64,000 nucleotides of DNA from assembly GCA_037157565.1 (NCBI GenBank), contig JAZHRO010000039.1, forward strand, positions 48,236,001 to 48,300,000. Reading direction: 5' to 3'. This stretch comes from Thalassia testudinum. Lineage: Eukaryota; Streptophyta; Magnoliopsida; Alismatales; Hydrocharitaceae. Positions 24,887 through 36,104 of the stretch are shown here, one piece after another (the stretch's first letter is position 1; every line of letters starts with the position of its first letter). The notes under the pieces are model-generated. The model saw only the letters and a list, made by a program, of their open reading frames with translations. It did not search any database and was not told where the DNA came from. Made by a program: the position numbers and the translations under genes.

Positions 24887-25992
24887 AGGAGGATTTACAT
24901 AAATAACTTTATAATTTTTTGATATTATTATATATACTCTTAGGTTCTTGTATATTATATAAATACCCTTGAAATCTTATCTCCATTAACAAATATATCC
25001 TTCTGTTAGTTTTAACTTTAACGACTATTAATTGTGGGTGAAAGATTTTACAGAAATACCCTTGTAATCTTTTTGATATTACATACATATCCTTAGGTTC
25101 TTAGATATTATATAAATATCCCTGAAATCTTTTTTTTATTTACATGAGATACCTTTGAGTGAATTTCCATTAGTTTTAACCTTAATGACCATTTATTGTG
25201 ACTTCTTGGATATTACATAAATATCCTTTAATTCTTCTCTCCATTAATAGATATGAGCTTTCGTTAGTGTGTCATTAGCAACTTAATTAAGGTTTGTCTA
25301 AACTTAATCGTGGTATTGGTCCTTTGGTTAACTTCAATGGTCGATGTATTATCTAGGAATGCAAGAAAAATCTGAGTCATCCACAGACTCTACATACATT
25401 TCAAGCCACAATACCACCCACACCTCCTGTCGTATCCCTCTCAATGCCTCCTTCAAAGCCTTAATTGAGCAAAATAAACCTTAACCCTCCATTTTGTTAG
25501 TTATTATTCACCTTCCATAGTCAACAACTCCTCTATCACACCACTTCATATCATTTCATTAGTGATCCAAGTAGTCACCATCACTACCTTCATCACATTG
25601 CCACACATCACATCAACAAAGCTCCCTCTCATCACATTGTTATGAATTGTCCTTTAGAAGCAAAAATGTTAATTTGATCTAAAGTTAACGACTATTAAAA
25701 TTAAAACTAATGGAAGTTAACTTAAGGGTATCTTATATAAATGGGAACAAGATTTTAGGTGCATTTATGTAATATCCAAGAAGCTAAGGTATGTAATATG
25801 AAAAGATTGTAGGGGTATTTGTGTAAAAACTTTCACCCACCGTCAATGAATGTTAAAGTTAAAACTAGCGGAAGGGAAAATCTGTTGATGAAGATAAGAT
25901 TTTAGGGGTATTTATGTAATATCTAAGAATCTAAAGATATATATATATATATAATATCAAAAGATTACATATATATTTTTGTAAAAACCCCT
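24887..25992. mobile_element. Mutator-like fold-back (long-TIR) non-autonomous element
   Basis: The left arm (about 24887-25200) and right arm (about 25675-25992) are inverted copies over roughly 310 bp. For example TTAGTTTTAACTTTAACGA and GGGTGAAAG on the left match the complements of GTTAAAGTTAAAACTA and CTTTCACCC on the right, in the same order. The ends are AGGAGGATTTAC and, complemented, AGGGGTTTTTAC. Flanking 9-bp strings TTAAAAAAT and TAAAAATAT are only loosely alike. Long TIRs with no transposase suggest a Mutator-type MITE. Confidence 0.6.
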
Positions 25993-26001
25993 TAAAAATA
26001 T

Positions 26002-26486
26002 TGCTCCTTCTGACATTACTTATCTTTTCCATCATGCACATTTATTTCCTATCCACTAATAATAAATATTTAATGGTGACTATATCTTTTTCGATTATTC
26101 TTGAAACTACTTATAAATTAAGGAAGTAACAAATATTTTATTACCAGATGATCGATTGTATCAATCTATGTCTATTTTAAGAAATATATATCAGTTTGAT
26201 TTATCATGTCTTTGGCTACAATTTCTATCTTTCTATTCATCTATCCATTCATTTTATGTATACTTTTAATCTATTCATCTATCCATTCATTTTATGTATA
26301 CTTTTAATAGAGTATTTCACAAGTGCATATTGGATATCCTAGATGAGATATGTTATTGTACTTATAATGATTAACATTTTTGAAGTATGGACTAAGTATT
26401 TACAACCTCATCATTGTAAGATTTTCTCTTACTCGCTGCAAAGCACAAACCACGTTAACTAATATACTAAAAGAGAGACTTTCTTT
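26002..26486. other. Intergenic DNA with a 38-bp tandem duplication
   Basis: CTATTCATCTATCCATTC begins at 26233 and again at 26271, giving two nearly identical 38-bp copies to 26308. Otherwise this is AT-rich sequence without a recognisable gene, ending at the poly-T tract of LINE-A. Confidence 0.7.
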
Positions 26487-26487
26487 G

Positions 26488-27883
26488 TTTTTTTTTTTAC
26501 GGTTATAAGAAGATCCATTCAATAACCTCAAAGGATAGAAGGTAGGAGTGGTCAATGCCAAGTATCATAAACATTAGAATCAATACAATGATCAGCAAGA
26601 ATACGGGCGTTATCTACTTGACTCCTGCAAACTTTGACAACCTGCATATTGGGGACTGAGGCTAATAATTTCTAGATTTTCATAATAGCATGAGAAGATC
26701 TCCAAGTTGATTGCATTTAGTTGTGAATCTGACGAACTGGCACACCAGCATCGCTAAAAATGACATCAAAGGACATGGCTAGAGAGAAGGACAAGGTAAT
26801 GCTTTCGAGGATTGCAATTGCTTCCACTTCGTTGCTGTCGCAAGAGTGCAAATGGACTGCATGTGCACCCAATATTTGGCCATCAACCATGATAATTGTA
26901 GTAGCGCATGCACCATCAACCCCAATAGTAGCATCCCCCAAAATCACGTTAGCATTCTCAACTTGCAGTGCGAATTGGCTCACCATATAAGGTTGTAGGA
27001 CTTGGAACGCCTCCCTGTCGATAATATTAGCATTGTATAAGGCCTCAATGTGTACCGCATGCATCCAAACGTCTTCAGGCAAGAACTTTGATCCTTTGAA
27101 AAGACAGTGGTTCCTGTGCAACCAGATGGTGAGAGGTAGACAGAGAATTGCTTTGCCATTCAGTTCATAAAAGAGATTCATGACAATATTGAATCAATGC
27201 TCTTCGCACATATCAATCCAAACTGATGCCATAAACCAAATCGCTGTAGCAGCAGGGCATCATATGAGTAAATGCTCAATATCCTCCACCTCTTCTTTAC
27301 ATAATTCACAAGCGTCAATTAAATTCCCTACACGATTAGCAAGAAGTTTCCTAGTAGGAAGAGCACCCACATGAGCCTTCCAAAGGAAACATTTCGAACA
27401 CGGAGGGAGAAGCTTGCAACTCCACAACTTCTTGCAACTCCTATTAGTCTCCAAAGAATGAATTTCATTCTTTTTATGATGCAGTAAAAGATCCTGATAT
27501 GTTGGACTTTATTTTGAAGATTCCAAAGGGATTCCTCGTCCATGCCAATTTATCCTCATGATAATCATGAGTAGGAATGTTCAAGATTTTCTCAACCAAT
27601 TAATCTTCGATCTAATTCAATTATGCCCAAGCCACCATCTTCAGATAACAACTCGTTAACTCCTCTAGGTAAACATCTTCCTGCCTCCTTCCGTACCAAC
27701 ATATCTTCCCAATCTCTCACCCATTTGGCTCTACAAATATCAATTTCTTTTACCCCACCCACCAGCCAATGACCTTCAAGGGACAACCATCCTCTAACAG
27801 CTTCCAACACCTTCATAAAAGGGGGTGTAGGATCCTTCGGGATATAGTCCCAAGAGGATCCTGAAGTAAAATATTTGTCCTTA
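26488..27883 (-). pseudogene. LINE-A, 3' part: ORF2 C-terminus (zinc-binding RT domain, RNase H) and poly-A tail
   Basis: Minus-strand frames encode the C-terminal half of a plant L1-type LINE ORF2. A zinc-binding segment with C-E-L-C and a following E-H-L-L-I-x-C-P (27260-27454) leads into an RNase H-like domain (26717-27181) with D-G-A-C-A-T and an E-A-I-A-I-L-E-S helix. The frames are broken by stops and frameshifts, so it is dead. The poly-A tail appears as poly-T at 26488-26498. At 27883 the sequence stops where the Tekay element begins. ORF2 resumes at 45982, and with the Tekay element and one AAATA copy removed the reading frame is uninterrupted across the junction. Confidence 0.85.
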
Positions 27884-27888
27884 AAATA
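27884..27888. repeat. Target-site duplication AAATA of the Tekay element, left copy
   Basis: AAATA directly abuts the LTR terminus TGTTACGACCC at 27889. The identical AAATA at 45977-45981 directly follows the other LTR terminus GGGTCATTTCA. The flanking LINE-A frame closes when one copy and the element are removed. Confidence 0.95.
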
Positions 27889-29981
27889 TGTTACGACCCG
27901 ATTCTTCGATCCTTACAGGACTCGAGATCGACTCGCTTTGACTAATTCCAAGAGCTAGTCGTCCAACAAGAAATAACCAAAAGTAGAAAAATAAACCACA
28001 CCACACATGCAATATAACTAAGCAGAAGAAAAGAATGAAGCAGTAAAGAAAGTAGAACAACTGTCTCAAAACATAATACATGCCACCACAACCACAACAG
28101 AAACGGAAAGGAAACAGAAAGTAACAGGAACAGTAAAATATAAGTCCATTACTCACTACAACAGTAGAAAAACGAAAGAGCTAAAAGAATGATTACGACT
28201 GAGCTCGACTGGGCTCAGCACCCTCTACAGCTGGAAACTCGGGCTGCTCAACTCCTGGTCCTGAACAGAGTTACGAAAAGACAGAGTCAGCGAATGTTGA
28301 GTAGAGTGGTGTTTACATTATTTATGTGCAAGTAAAGTAAAACAACAAACATGTTTATTTCTCATTTCTATTTATCTCGTTTATGTGTTTCTGGTTCATC
28401 TATTTTCTCAAAGCATCCAGATATTTCTTGATCTGGCATGTTTCTCGTGGGAACGATCTTGATTGCAGTCTTTTCCGTGGAGCAGAAGGAACACGTGGTA
28501 CTCTCCTAGCCGAGAGAGTTCCTTGTGGTAGTCCTACACCCAGTCAACCACTTTGAGGTCACTGTCGAGACGTAGCGATGACTACGGCACGCACGATAAG
28601 TGCACGGATAGCTACCCCGTATTGACACGCGGTCAGTCGTTTCCGCTAACGGGTATGCCCAAAGTACAGCACGGAACAGAGTAGGGCCTTGCCCTCTCAG
28701 AACAGGGGTCTCGCCCCTCCACAGTCCGCATACCCTCGTCTGACTACCTCGATTTTCCCAAAGAGCCTAACAAAGTCGGTTTAGGGTGGCTAGCTGAACC
28801 CCAGGTCCCATGGGGTGGCTAGCTCCCTCCCTACACTAGCAGCACGCCTCTGTACCACGTATGCGAGAGCCAACAGGAGTCGGTGTAGAGTGGCCAATCC
28901 TAACCCTAGGTCTCAACCCAAGGGAGGCTAGCTACGCTCTACACTAAAAAGAGACAGTTGCTCTCCTTGGTACCGCATACACAAGGGCCAGCACACTTCC
29001 CGTTTACATTCCAGATTCCTTTCATACACAAGAGTTCTACGTCTAATTCCCCATAGGGTTCATGCTCATATCCACCTCATTTATCCATATTCAAATCTCA
29101 TGTTTCATAACTCGTTCCTCATCCATATACAGGTAGCTTGTGTTTTCATAATTCAGTTCTCAATCATAAACATGCAACTTATGGTTTCACAGTTCAATTT
29201 CTCATTTACATGTAGGCAGCTTGTATTTTAACATGCATCTCAAGTAAACCAGAGTAGTTCCATATCATATTCATATATTTCTACCATAGGGTTCATTCCA
29301 CATCCTAGAGTTTCAATCAATTTAATCTAAGTAGACATATTCTTTATTCATATCTTAATAATTGCAATAAACTACTCTACCGGGTATCACGGGAGGAATG
29401 GGGGCCTGTACCGCAGATCGCATCATCTCCGCGGGTCCCGAACATGCCACCGGCTGGTAACCTATACCAGCGACTAATTACATTAGATGAGGTCAAAACA
29501 GTAGATACTCAACATGAACACATTGAGGAACTCGAGTGGAAAACAGCGGTACTTCGTTTGCGGAAATCTGAATCCGTTTAGGCCTTAAACAGGCCAAAAA
29601 CAAGGTTACTGACCAAAATCAAAACTCACCTTACACTTCCTGTGGCTGCTTTAGATGTCCAGACTCACTCTGCGACCATCTGGGGGGCAGCTTCAGACGT
29701 CGGATAAGGTCTCTGGTCGTCTGGAAGCACCTCTAGACGTCTGGCGATGTGATCAAACGTCCAAAAGTACTTAGGAAAGCACACCGTGTGCCTTCCCAAA
29801 GCCTTCACCTGCGTACGAAAATGCAGGCACAATTTTATCCCAACACCTACGCTGAAATCTTCTGCATGGCGAAAAGCAGCGCAGGAAGGTATGCACCTTA
29901 CGATATTGCGCTTTCAGACGTCCGGCCTCAACTCTGGACGTCCTAGTGCCTCGCTAGCTGTCTAGACGTCATGCCAAACGA

Positions 29982-30008
29982 CTGATACTAGAAAACTTCT
30001 AGTATCAG
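29982..30008 (-). other. Perfect 12-bp hairpin in LTR-e
   Basis: CTGATACTAGAA pairs exactly with TTCTAGTATCAG across a 3-nt AAC loop. It has the same stem as LTR-d and a different one from LTR-c and LTR-b. Confidence 0.8.
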
Positions 30009-30335
30009 AACCTCCTCGCAGCTCGCCCTGCTCGCACCTCCGCCCACAGCGGCAGCTCCAGGAGCTTGAGAAGCTCCTTGTCGGCGTCCTCCTCTCTCCC
30101 ATGAGCTCCACCTCGAGCTCCACCGTGCTCCTGCGGTCATCTCCCTCCTCCCCCGCTCTTACTCCCTCGCACTCTCTCGCTCTTGCTCTTCCCCATTCTC
30201 CCTCGCCAACTCCTCTCTTCCTCGCCGCGGCTGCAGCAATAGGGATGGGAGGGTGGAGGGCTCGGCCATCGCAAGGAGAAGGTGGAGGTGGCGGTGGCTT
30301 GAGTGGTGTGAGGGGGTGAGAAGAAGAGGTGAGGG

Positions 30336-30344
30336 GTTTATACA
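30336..30344 (-). promoter_or_regulatory. TATA box of the LTR-e promoter
   Basis: The minus-strand TGTATAAAC lies about 200 bp from the LTR start, in the same place as in the sibling LTRs. Confidence 0.6.
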
Positions 30345-30684
30345 GAAGGGGAGTTAAGGTTCAGGGTGAGGGTGCAGGGAGAGAGAAAAACCTCTACGCG
30401 CCACCTGCGCACAGAGCGCAAAGCGCAGTACAAAATTTCCCACTTGTAGACGTTAGGGCACATGTCCAGACGTCTGGACAGATGTCCGACTGAAACTCCA
30501 GACGTCTTATCCGGCTAGAAAATGTAACGGGTCATTTCATCATAACAAATTTAAAGGAAGTTTCGTACCTGAAACTTGAGCTAGCTAGGGTATGAGAAAA
30601 GGAACGTAAAAGTGCATAACAAACTTAACGAGGACTGAAGTAGGTCTGAAAAGATGTACCCTCAAAAAGCTCCTGGTACCGCTC

Positions 30685-31089
30685 TCACATCGCCGCCTCA
30701 GGCTCCCAAGTCGCCTCCTCATACCACTGGCTTCTCCATAGGACCTTCACCAGTGGTACTTGCTTTCGTCTCAGACTTTGGATGACCCTATCTAGTATCT
30801 GTACTGGTCTCTCGAGGTAGGTTAGGTCGTCACCCACCTCGATGCTCTCGTGGCTCAGAACGTGACTAAGATCGATGATGTACTTCCTGAGGTTAGACAT
30901 GTGGAACACGTCGTGCACTCCAGAAAGTTGGGGGGGAAGGGCAAGCTGGTAAGCAATGGGTCCTGCCCGCTCCTGGACCTCAAAGGGCCCCACAAACCTA
31001 GGCGCAAGCTTCCCTTTCACCCCAAAATGCTGCAGGCCTTTCACAGGCAAAACACGGAGAAAGACAAAATCCCCAACTTCGAACTGCAC
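30685..31089 (-). pseudogene. Integrase C-terminus with chromodomain-like tail (Tekay pol)
   Basis: The 134-residue frame begins in the GKL-x-P-R-F-V-G-P-F region of the integrase C-terminus (about residues 27-38), continues through H-D-V-F-H-M-S-N-L-R-K-Y, and ends with a chromodomain-like stretch: I-L-D-R-V, then V-L-W-R-S-Q-W, then E-E-A-T-W-E-P-E. This tail is typical of chromoviruses of the Tekay/Del group, in which it guides integration towards heterochromatin. The frame is separated from the integrase core by a break near 31090-31155. Confidence 0.88.
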
Positions 31090-31155
31090 CTCTCTACATT
31101 TCCAGTCAGCGTAACTCTTCTGCCTGCTCCTGATAGTGCGGAGTCGTTTGTGAAT

Positions 31156-31794
31156 CTACTCTATCACCTCCTGACTTTGCCGGATCAGCTTGGGACCAAC
31201 CTCCCACTTGGTCCCCACCTTGACCCAACTCAAGGGTGCAGTACACCTCCATCCGTACAGAGCCTCGTAAGGTGCCATGCCGATGCTCGAGTGATAACTA
31301 TTATTGTATGCAAACTCTACCAGGGGTAAATGCTCCTCCCAGGAGCCTCTCCAGTCTAGCACACAAGCGCGCAAAAGGTCCTCAAGTGTCTGTATGGTGC
31401 ACTCTAACTGTCCGTCCGTCTGGGGGTGGTAAGCGGTACTGAACCTCAAACGTCTCCCCAAAGCCTGCTGAAACTCAGCCCAGAACTGGGAAGTAAAACG
31501 AGTATCCCTGTTGGATACAATCTCACGTGGGACTCTGTGCAGGCGCACCACATCTCGGATGTATCTCTTTGCTAACTGTGCTGGTCCAAAGGTGACTTGA
31601 GTCGGCAGGAAATGCTTCGTCTTTGTCAACCTGTCTACTATCAACCAGATTGTGTCATTCCCCTGCTCGGTAACTAGTAGACCATCACCAAGTCCTCGGT
31701 GATGCTCTCCCACTTCCACTCTGGCATTGGAAGTGGCTGCAATGGCCCTGCAGGCCTCTGGTGCTCGGCCTTCACCTACTAGCATACCAAACAC
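31156..31794 (-). pseudogene. Integrase catalytic core (Tekay pol)
   Basis: The 212-residue frame holds the retroviral-type integrase core. The first catalytic Asp is in I-V-D-R-L-T-K, the second in S-N-R-D-T-R-F-T-S-Q-F-W, and the Glu in H-P-Q-T-D-G-Q-L-E, followed by the W-E-E-H-L-P-L-V-E-F-A-Y-N-N-S and G-x-A-P-Y-E-A-L-Y-G-W-R-C signatures of plant Ty3/Gypsy. The upstream zinc-binding region (about 31800-32200) is present but riddled with stops. Confidence 0.9.
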
Positions 31795-32271
31795 TGCTGC
31801 ACAAACTCATCAACATCCCGCTTCATTCCTTTCCACCAAAAGTCGCGTCACAAATCATGAGCAATATCTCGTATGGTGAACCTGGACCTGTGTGCTTCAG
31901 CCAAGAGCTCTCTCAACAACGCATAAGCGTACCCTCATGCGCAATATCTCGTCTGAGAAGGAAAAGTCTCTTGGGTCCCCTGTGAACACCCTGTCTTGCA
32001 GCGTCTGTAAGTACGGATCAGCCATCTACCCTGCGATAATGCGATCTATCAGCTCTGGTCGTGTCTGCCGCGTCACTGTCACTGTCCCACAATACCCCTG
32101 TGACTCCCGAGGTAGCCAACTGCCCAACTCCTCCATGAGTCTCCAACTCTGTGCCTATAAACTGGCCAACTAGGCGGGCGTCTTTCGGCTCAAGGCGTCG
32201 GCCACCACATTAGCCTTCACTGGGTGGTAGGAGATGCCGTAGTCATAGTCCTTCAGGAGCTCTAACCAATG

Positions 32272-33303
32272 TCACTGTCTCATGTTAAGTTCCTTTTGGT
32301 CAAAAAAGTACCTGAGGCTTTTATGATCTGTGAAGATCTCGAAAGTCTTACCGTAAAGGTAGTGCCTCCATGTCTTCAGCGCGAAGACAACTACTGCCAG
32401 CTCTAAGTCATGGGTAGGGTAGCTATGCTCATGGGGCTTCAGTTGCCACGAAGCATAAGCAACAACGTGATCCCGCTGCATGAGCACACCCCCTAACCCC
32501 TGCAACGAAACGCCGATGTAAACTACAAAACCCCTATTGCTGTCTGGGATGGTAAGTACATGAGCCAAAGTCAGTCTCTCCTTCAACTCCTGAAAACACA
32601 TCTCGTACTCATCTGTCCAAGTAAAGGGCACGTCCTTCCGGGTCAGCTGGGTCATAAGACTCGCAATATGAGAGAATCCTCTGATAAACCGCCGGTAGTA
32701 ACCTGCCAGTCCCAAAAAGCTATGCATCTCTATCACTATGCGTGGCCTCTCCCACCTGAGTACAGGCTCTACCTTGGCTGCATCCACAGCCAATCCATCC
32801 CTTGAAATCACGTGGCCCAAGAAAGTCACTTGTCTCAACCAAAATTCGTACTTGCTGTACTTGGCATACAGCCTACGTCGCCTCAAGATATCCAGGGTCA
32901 TGGGTAATTACTGTCCATGCTGCGCCTGATCCCGCGAGTAAATGAGTAAGTCGTCGATGAACACCACTACAAACAGGTCTAAGTATGGCCTGAAAACATG
33001 GTTCATCAAGTCCATGAAGGCAGCGAGGGCAAAAGTCAGCCTAAATGACATGACTAAGAACTCGTAATGCCTGTACTAGGCACGGAAAGTTGTCTTGGAG
33101 ACGTCGGTCTCCCTGATCTTCAACTGGTGGTAACCTAACCGCAGATCTACCTTGGAGAACACTGTGGCATCTTGCAACTGGTTGAAGAGGTCATCGATCC
33201 TCGACAATGGATACTTTTTCTTAACAGTGACCTTATTCAACTGTCGGTAGTCGACACAAAGTCGTAGGGTAATGTCCTTCTTCACAAACAGCACAGGGGT
33301 TCC
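32272..33303 (-). pseudogene. Reverse transcriptase and RNase H (Tekay pol)
   Basis: On the minus strand the RT begins with L-C-V-D-Y-R-Q-L-N (33076-33294) and continues with the active-site box [10 protein letters not shown] near 32,930-32,965. The connection segment follows, with F-L-G-H-V-I-S and [12 protein letters not shown], then a D-x-K-S-L-R-Y RNase H block near 32,310. Stops interrupt the frame just after the active site (near 32,902), after the first RT block and at 32,272. A conserved FGL-T-N-A-P block is degraded to FRLTFALA. Confidence 0.9.
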
Positions 33304-34206
33304 TCACGGGGACGCACTGGGCCTCACAAAGCCCTTCTCCAATAGGTCCTGTAGCTGTGACTTGAGCTCTCGCAGCTCAAGCGGTGCCATCTGGTACGGT
33401 GCAGTAGAAATGGGGCTGGTCCTTAGTACCAGTGAGATCTCAAACTCGATCTCACACTTATGCGGTAGTCCTAGCAGCTCCTCTGGAAAAATGTCGGGGT
33501 ACTCGCAAACCACCGGGATACTCTGAAAGTCAGCCACGGGGCTAGGCTCTGCCACTACACAGGCCAAGAAGCCCTCACACCCCTGGCTTAAAAGCCTGGC
33601 TGCCCGAAGTGCGGAGATGCATCTGAAACCTCCGTCCACCGACTGTCCATGAAACTCAAAGGGAGGCAACTTCGATATGGAGAAGACGATCTTCCTCTCG
33701 AAATAGTTCACCAGGGCGTGATAGGCAGACAACCAGTCCATTCCTAGGATCACGCTAAAGTCCTCCATCTGGATCACAATCAAGTTAGTGGGAAGGTTGT
33801 GTCCCCCTATGCTGACCTCACAGTCCGTATAGACCTCCTCGGCTACAAACAACTGGCCACCTGGGCCTCTAATCACAAACGGATCCTCTAACAGTACATT
33901 GCCCTGCCTCAAACTGGCGGCAAAACACGTAGCGACGAAAGAGTGTGTGGCGTTGGAATCAAAAAGTACGTACACTAATCTGCCAAAAACAGTAACCATA
34001 CCTACAACCACTAAACCCGAAGCTCTGGCGTCTCTGTGTGTCAGGGCGTTGATACGCCCCTCAGCTCTCGGTGCAGATGAAACAGCTACACTCTGGGTCG
34101 AGTGAGTAGTAGCTGGCCGGTACCCTCCTCGTGACTGCTGTCCTCCCCCATGCGCCTGATGACCTCGACTGCCAACTCGGCCTCCAGCGCTCGGTGCGGG
34201 GAGCAT
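33304..34206 (-). pseudogene. Aspartic protease and protease-RT linker (Tekay)
   Basis: The 300-residue frame has the protease signature V-L-F-D-S-N-A-T-H-S-F near residues 79-89. The catalytic D-S-G is altered to D-S-N, which should impair activity. It continues with V-I-L-G-M-D-W-L and the pre-RT block V-C-E-Y-P-D-I-F-P-E-E-L and P-I-S-T-A-P-Y, typical of plant Ty3/Gypsy. It runs towards the RT, where the frame breaks. Confidence 0.88.
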
Positions 34207-35199
34207 CTGCTGTGCTCCGACTGGTCACACTGGTAGCAGAGGGGTACACGTCCTCCTCCCTCCGTAAGTCCCTGCTGGCAGCTGGGTGGGGGTCTAGTGC
34301 TGGCAATTGGCCCCTGTTTGGGGCCCCCAAAGGCCACTGATGGTCCCGCAGAACGAGATGACTCTCCTGCGGGCGCCGTGTGCCTCCTCTCCCGACGGCC
34401 CTGAGAGTACTTTGGCTGGTAGGGCCTCTTCTGTCCACTATCAGTATCTCACACGGTCAGGTTGGTCTCCTCGTAAGTCATGGTTGCCTCAACCACACGA
34501 GAGAAAGTGGGTAGCTTCAGGGGTTTGACATACCCCCGAATAGCAGGTTGGAGTCTCTCAGTAAACCTCCATAGGCGCTCCTCCTCAGTAGACACAGCTG
34601 TCGAGGCGAAACGTGACAGCTCCAAGAAACGGGTGCGGTACGCGCTAACCGTCAATGTCCCCTTGCGGAGAGTATGGAATTCCCGCTTCCTCTGGTCCTG
34701 CCAGGTCTGCGAAAACTACTGCTCGCAGAAGAGAGCCACGAACTGGTCCCACGTCGGCTCTCTACCCTCTTGGCCTCTGACTGCCTCCACCACCTATGTG
34801 CTGCGCTCTGTAGCTGGTATGTGGCAAAGGCCACGCGGCACTCCGCGGGAGGGTGAAGGGTATCGAACACCTTCTCTATCTGCTCGAGCTAGTCCTCTAC
34901 CTCAGACGGGTCCTCATCCCCCTTGAAGGAGGGGGGCTTCAGCTTCCGGAACTATCCAAAAAGCTCGTGGTGTAGCTGCAGTGGGGGAACGGGCACGCCT
35001 CCAGGAAACGAGGGCTCGTGCTCCAAAGTGTCAAAGTGTGGTGGGGGTGGTGGAGGATCACCCCCTCCCCCTCCTGCTCGTCCGACGTTGTGACGGTCTC
35101 TTTGTCCCACCGAGGACTACCCCTCAACGTCCTCAGGGAGAGGTGCCCATGGAGGTTGGTGGAGCTTGATGAGAACCTCATCATGAGCCACAACTAGCT
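34061..35199 (-). pseudogene. Gag, C-terminal part with degenerate zinc knuckle (Tekay)
   Basis: Minus-strand frames carry the retrotransposon gag domain. The sequence around 34,870-34,920 has P-P-S-F-K-G followed by a Trp position read as a TAG stop, then A-T-Y-Q-L and A-H-R-W-W. After a frameshift, 34449-34655 has S-A-Y-R-T-R-F-L-E-L-S-R-F-A. A zinc knuckle near 34,220-34,260 reads C-Y-Q-C-x4-H-S-R-C, with shortened H-to-C spacing. At least three TAG stops occur where Trp or another residue is expected. At 35199 the frame is cut by an inserted element and resumes at 37894. Confidence 0.85.
35195..35199. repeat. Target duplication (TAGCT/GAGCT) of the insertion in gag
   Basis: TAGCT here and GAGCT at 37894-37898 flank the insertion. 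Deleting the insertion plus one copy restores an open gag frame across the joint, which is strong support despite the one mismatch. Confidence 0.7.
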
Positions 35200-36094
35200 C
35201 ATTTTGACCTAATACAGAGAAGAAAAAGCTCCTACATAACTCAAAGAAAGGCTTAACTCAGAGAATTCTGAGTTTAAGGAGAAAACAAGTCATAAGGGGT
35301 AAAAATGCAATTTTACCAGCACAATCTACAAACAGGGTAATTCAGGGTCCCAACATAGGTCAAACGAACCAAATAAGAAGGAAAGTGGGATGATCTGATC
35401 CAATAAGGGCTACAGCAATTCCAAGGAACTAAATGATAATCTGTAACCCTAAAACAAACCCACTTCAATTCACGAGGTTCGAGGCAAAGTAAAAATAGAA
35501 TAAACCCTCTAAAATTCATAGGAAAATAATCTCTAGGGTTTAGAACCTTCAATTTGGCCTTAGGAACCCATTTTGACCTACATTGAGAACCATACCCAAT
35601 TAATAACTTAATTTGGGTTTTTACATAAATTGACCAGTCAAACGAGGTTTAATCTAGAAATAAAATTCACCATCAGATTCCTTAGGTCCTAATTAGTCAT
35701 GTATAAAAACTTGAGCCTAAGAAGAAACCTTTTTGACCAACTTTACACTTTGGTCCTCATATATTTACTTTTTGGCCCTCAACTTTTGAACCCTCACATT
35801 TTGGCCCCTAACTCTCCTTCGTTCTTTGCGTTCAGGTCCCTCCTGCAAAACCTGACCAGCACCATGCTCCGGCGACCTTGCGTGGAGCATGGCGCCGTGC
35901 AGGGTGAGGGAGGGAGCCTGCCAGGTCAAATGGGGGTGCCCTGCGTCGTCAGCCACCGCAGGAACACCCCCCTGATGGCTGCAACCACCATACCGGCCGT
36001 GCGAACGCACGGACGGTATGGGTATCCTTCCTCCGGTGTCCTCCGGCGAGGGAGACATGTCGTCTCCCTCCGCCCTCCTCTCTGGTTCTGCCCC

Positions 36095-36104
36095 TATAAA
36101 TACC
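36095..36104 (+). promoter_or_regulatory. TATA box in the inserted LTR
   Basis: TATAAATACC stands in a GC-rich context and is followed by a pyrimidine-rich leader. It fits a plant core promoter and indicates plus-strand transcription of this insertion. Confidence 0.5.

Larger units (their letters stand above)
27889..30539 (-). mobile_element. 3' LTR of the Tekay-like element (LTR-e)
   Basis: This 2,651-bp LTR begins TGTTACGACCC and ends GGGTCATTTCA. On the minus strand it has the TATA-type box (complement of GTTTATACA, 30336-30344) about 200 bp from its start, and the leader hairpin at 29982-30008. It has the usual GACGTCTGG-rich zones (29650-29980 and 30440-30510). It is an uninterrupted reference for the family. 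Confidence 0.92.
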
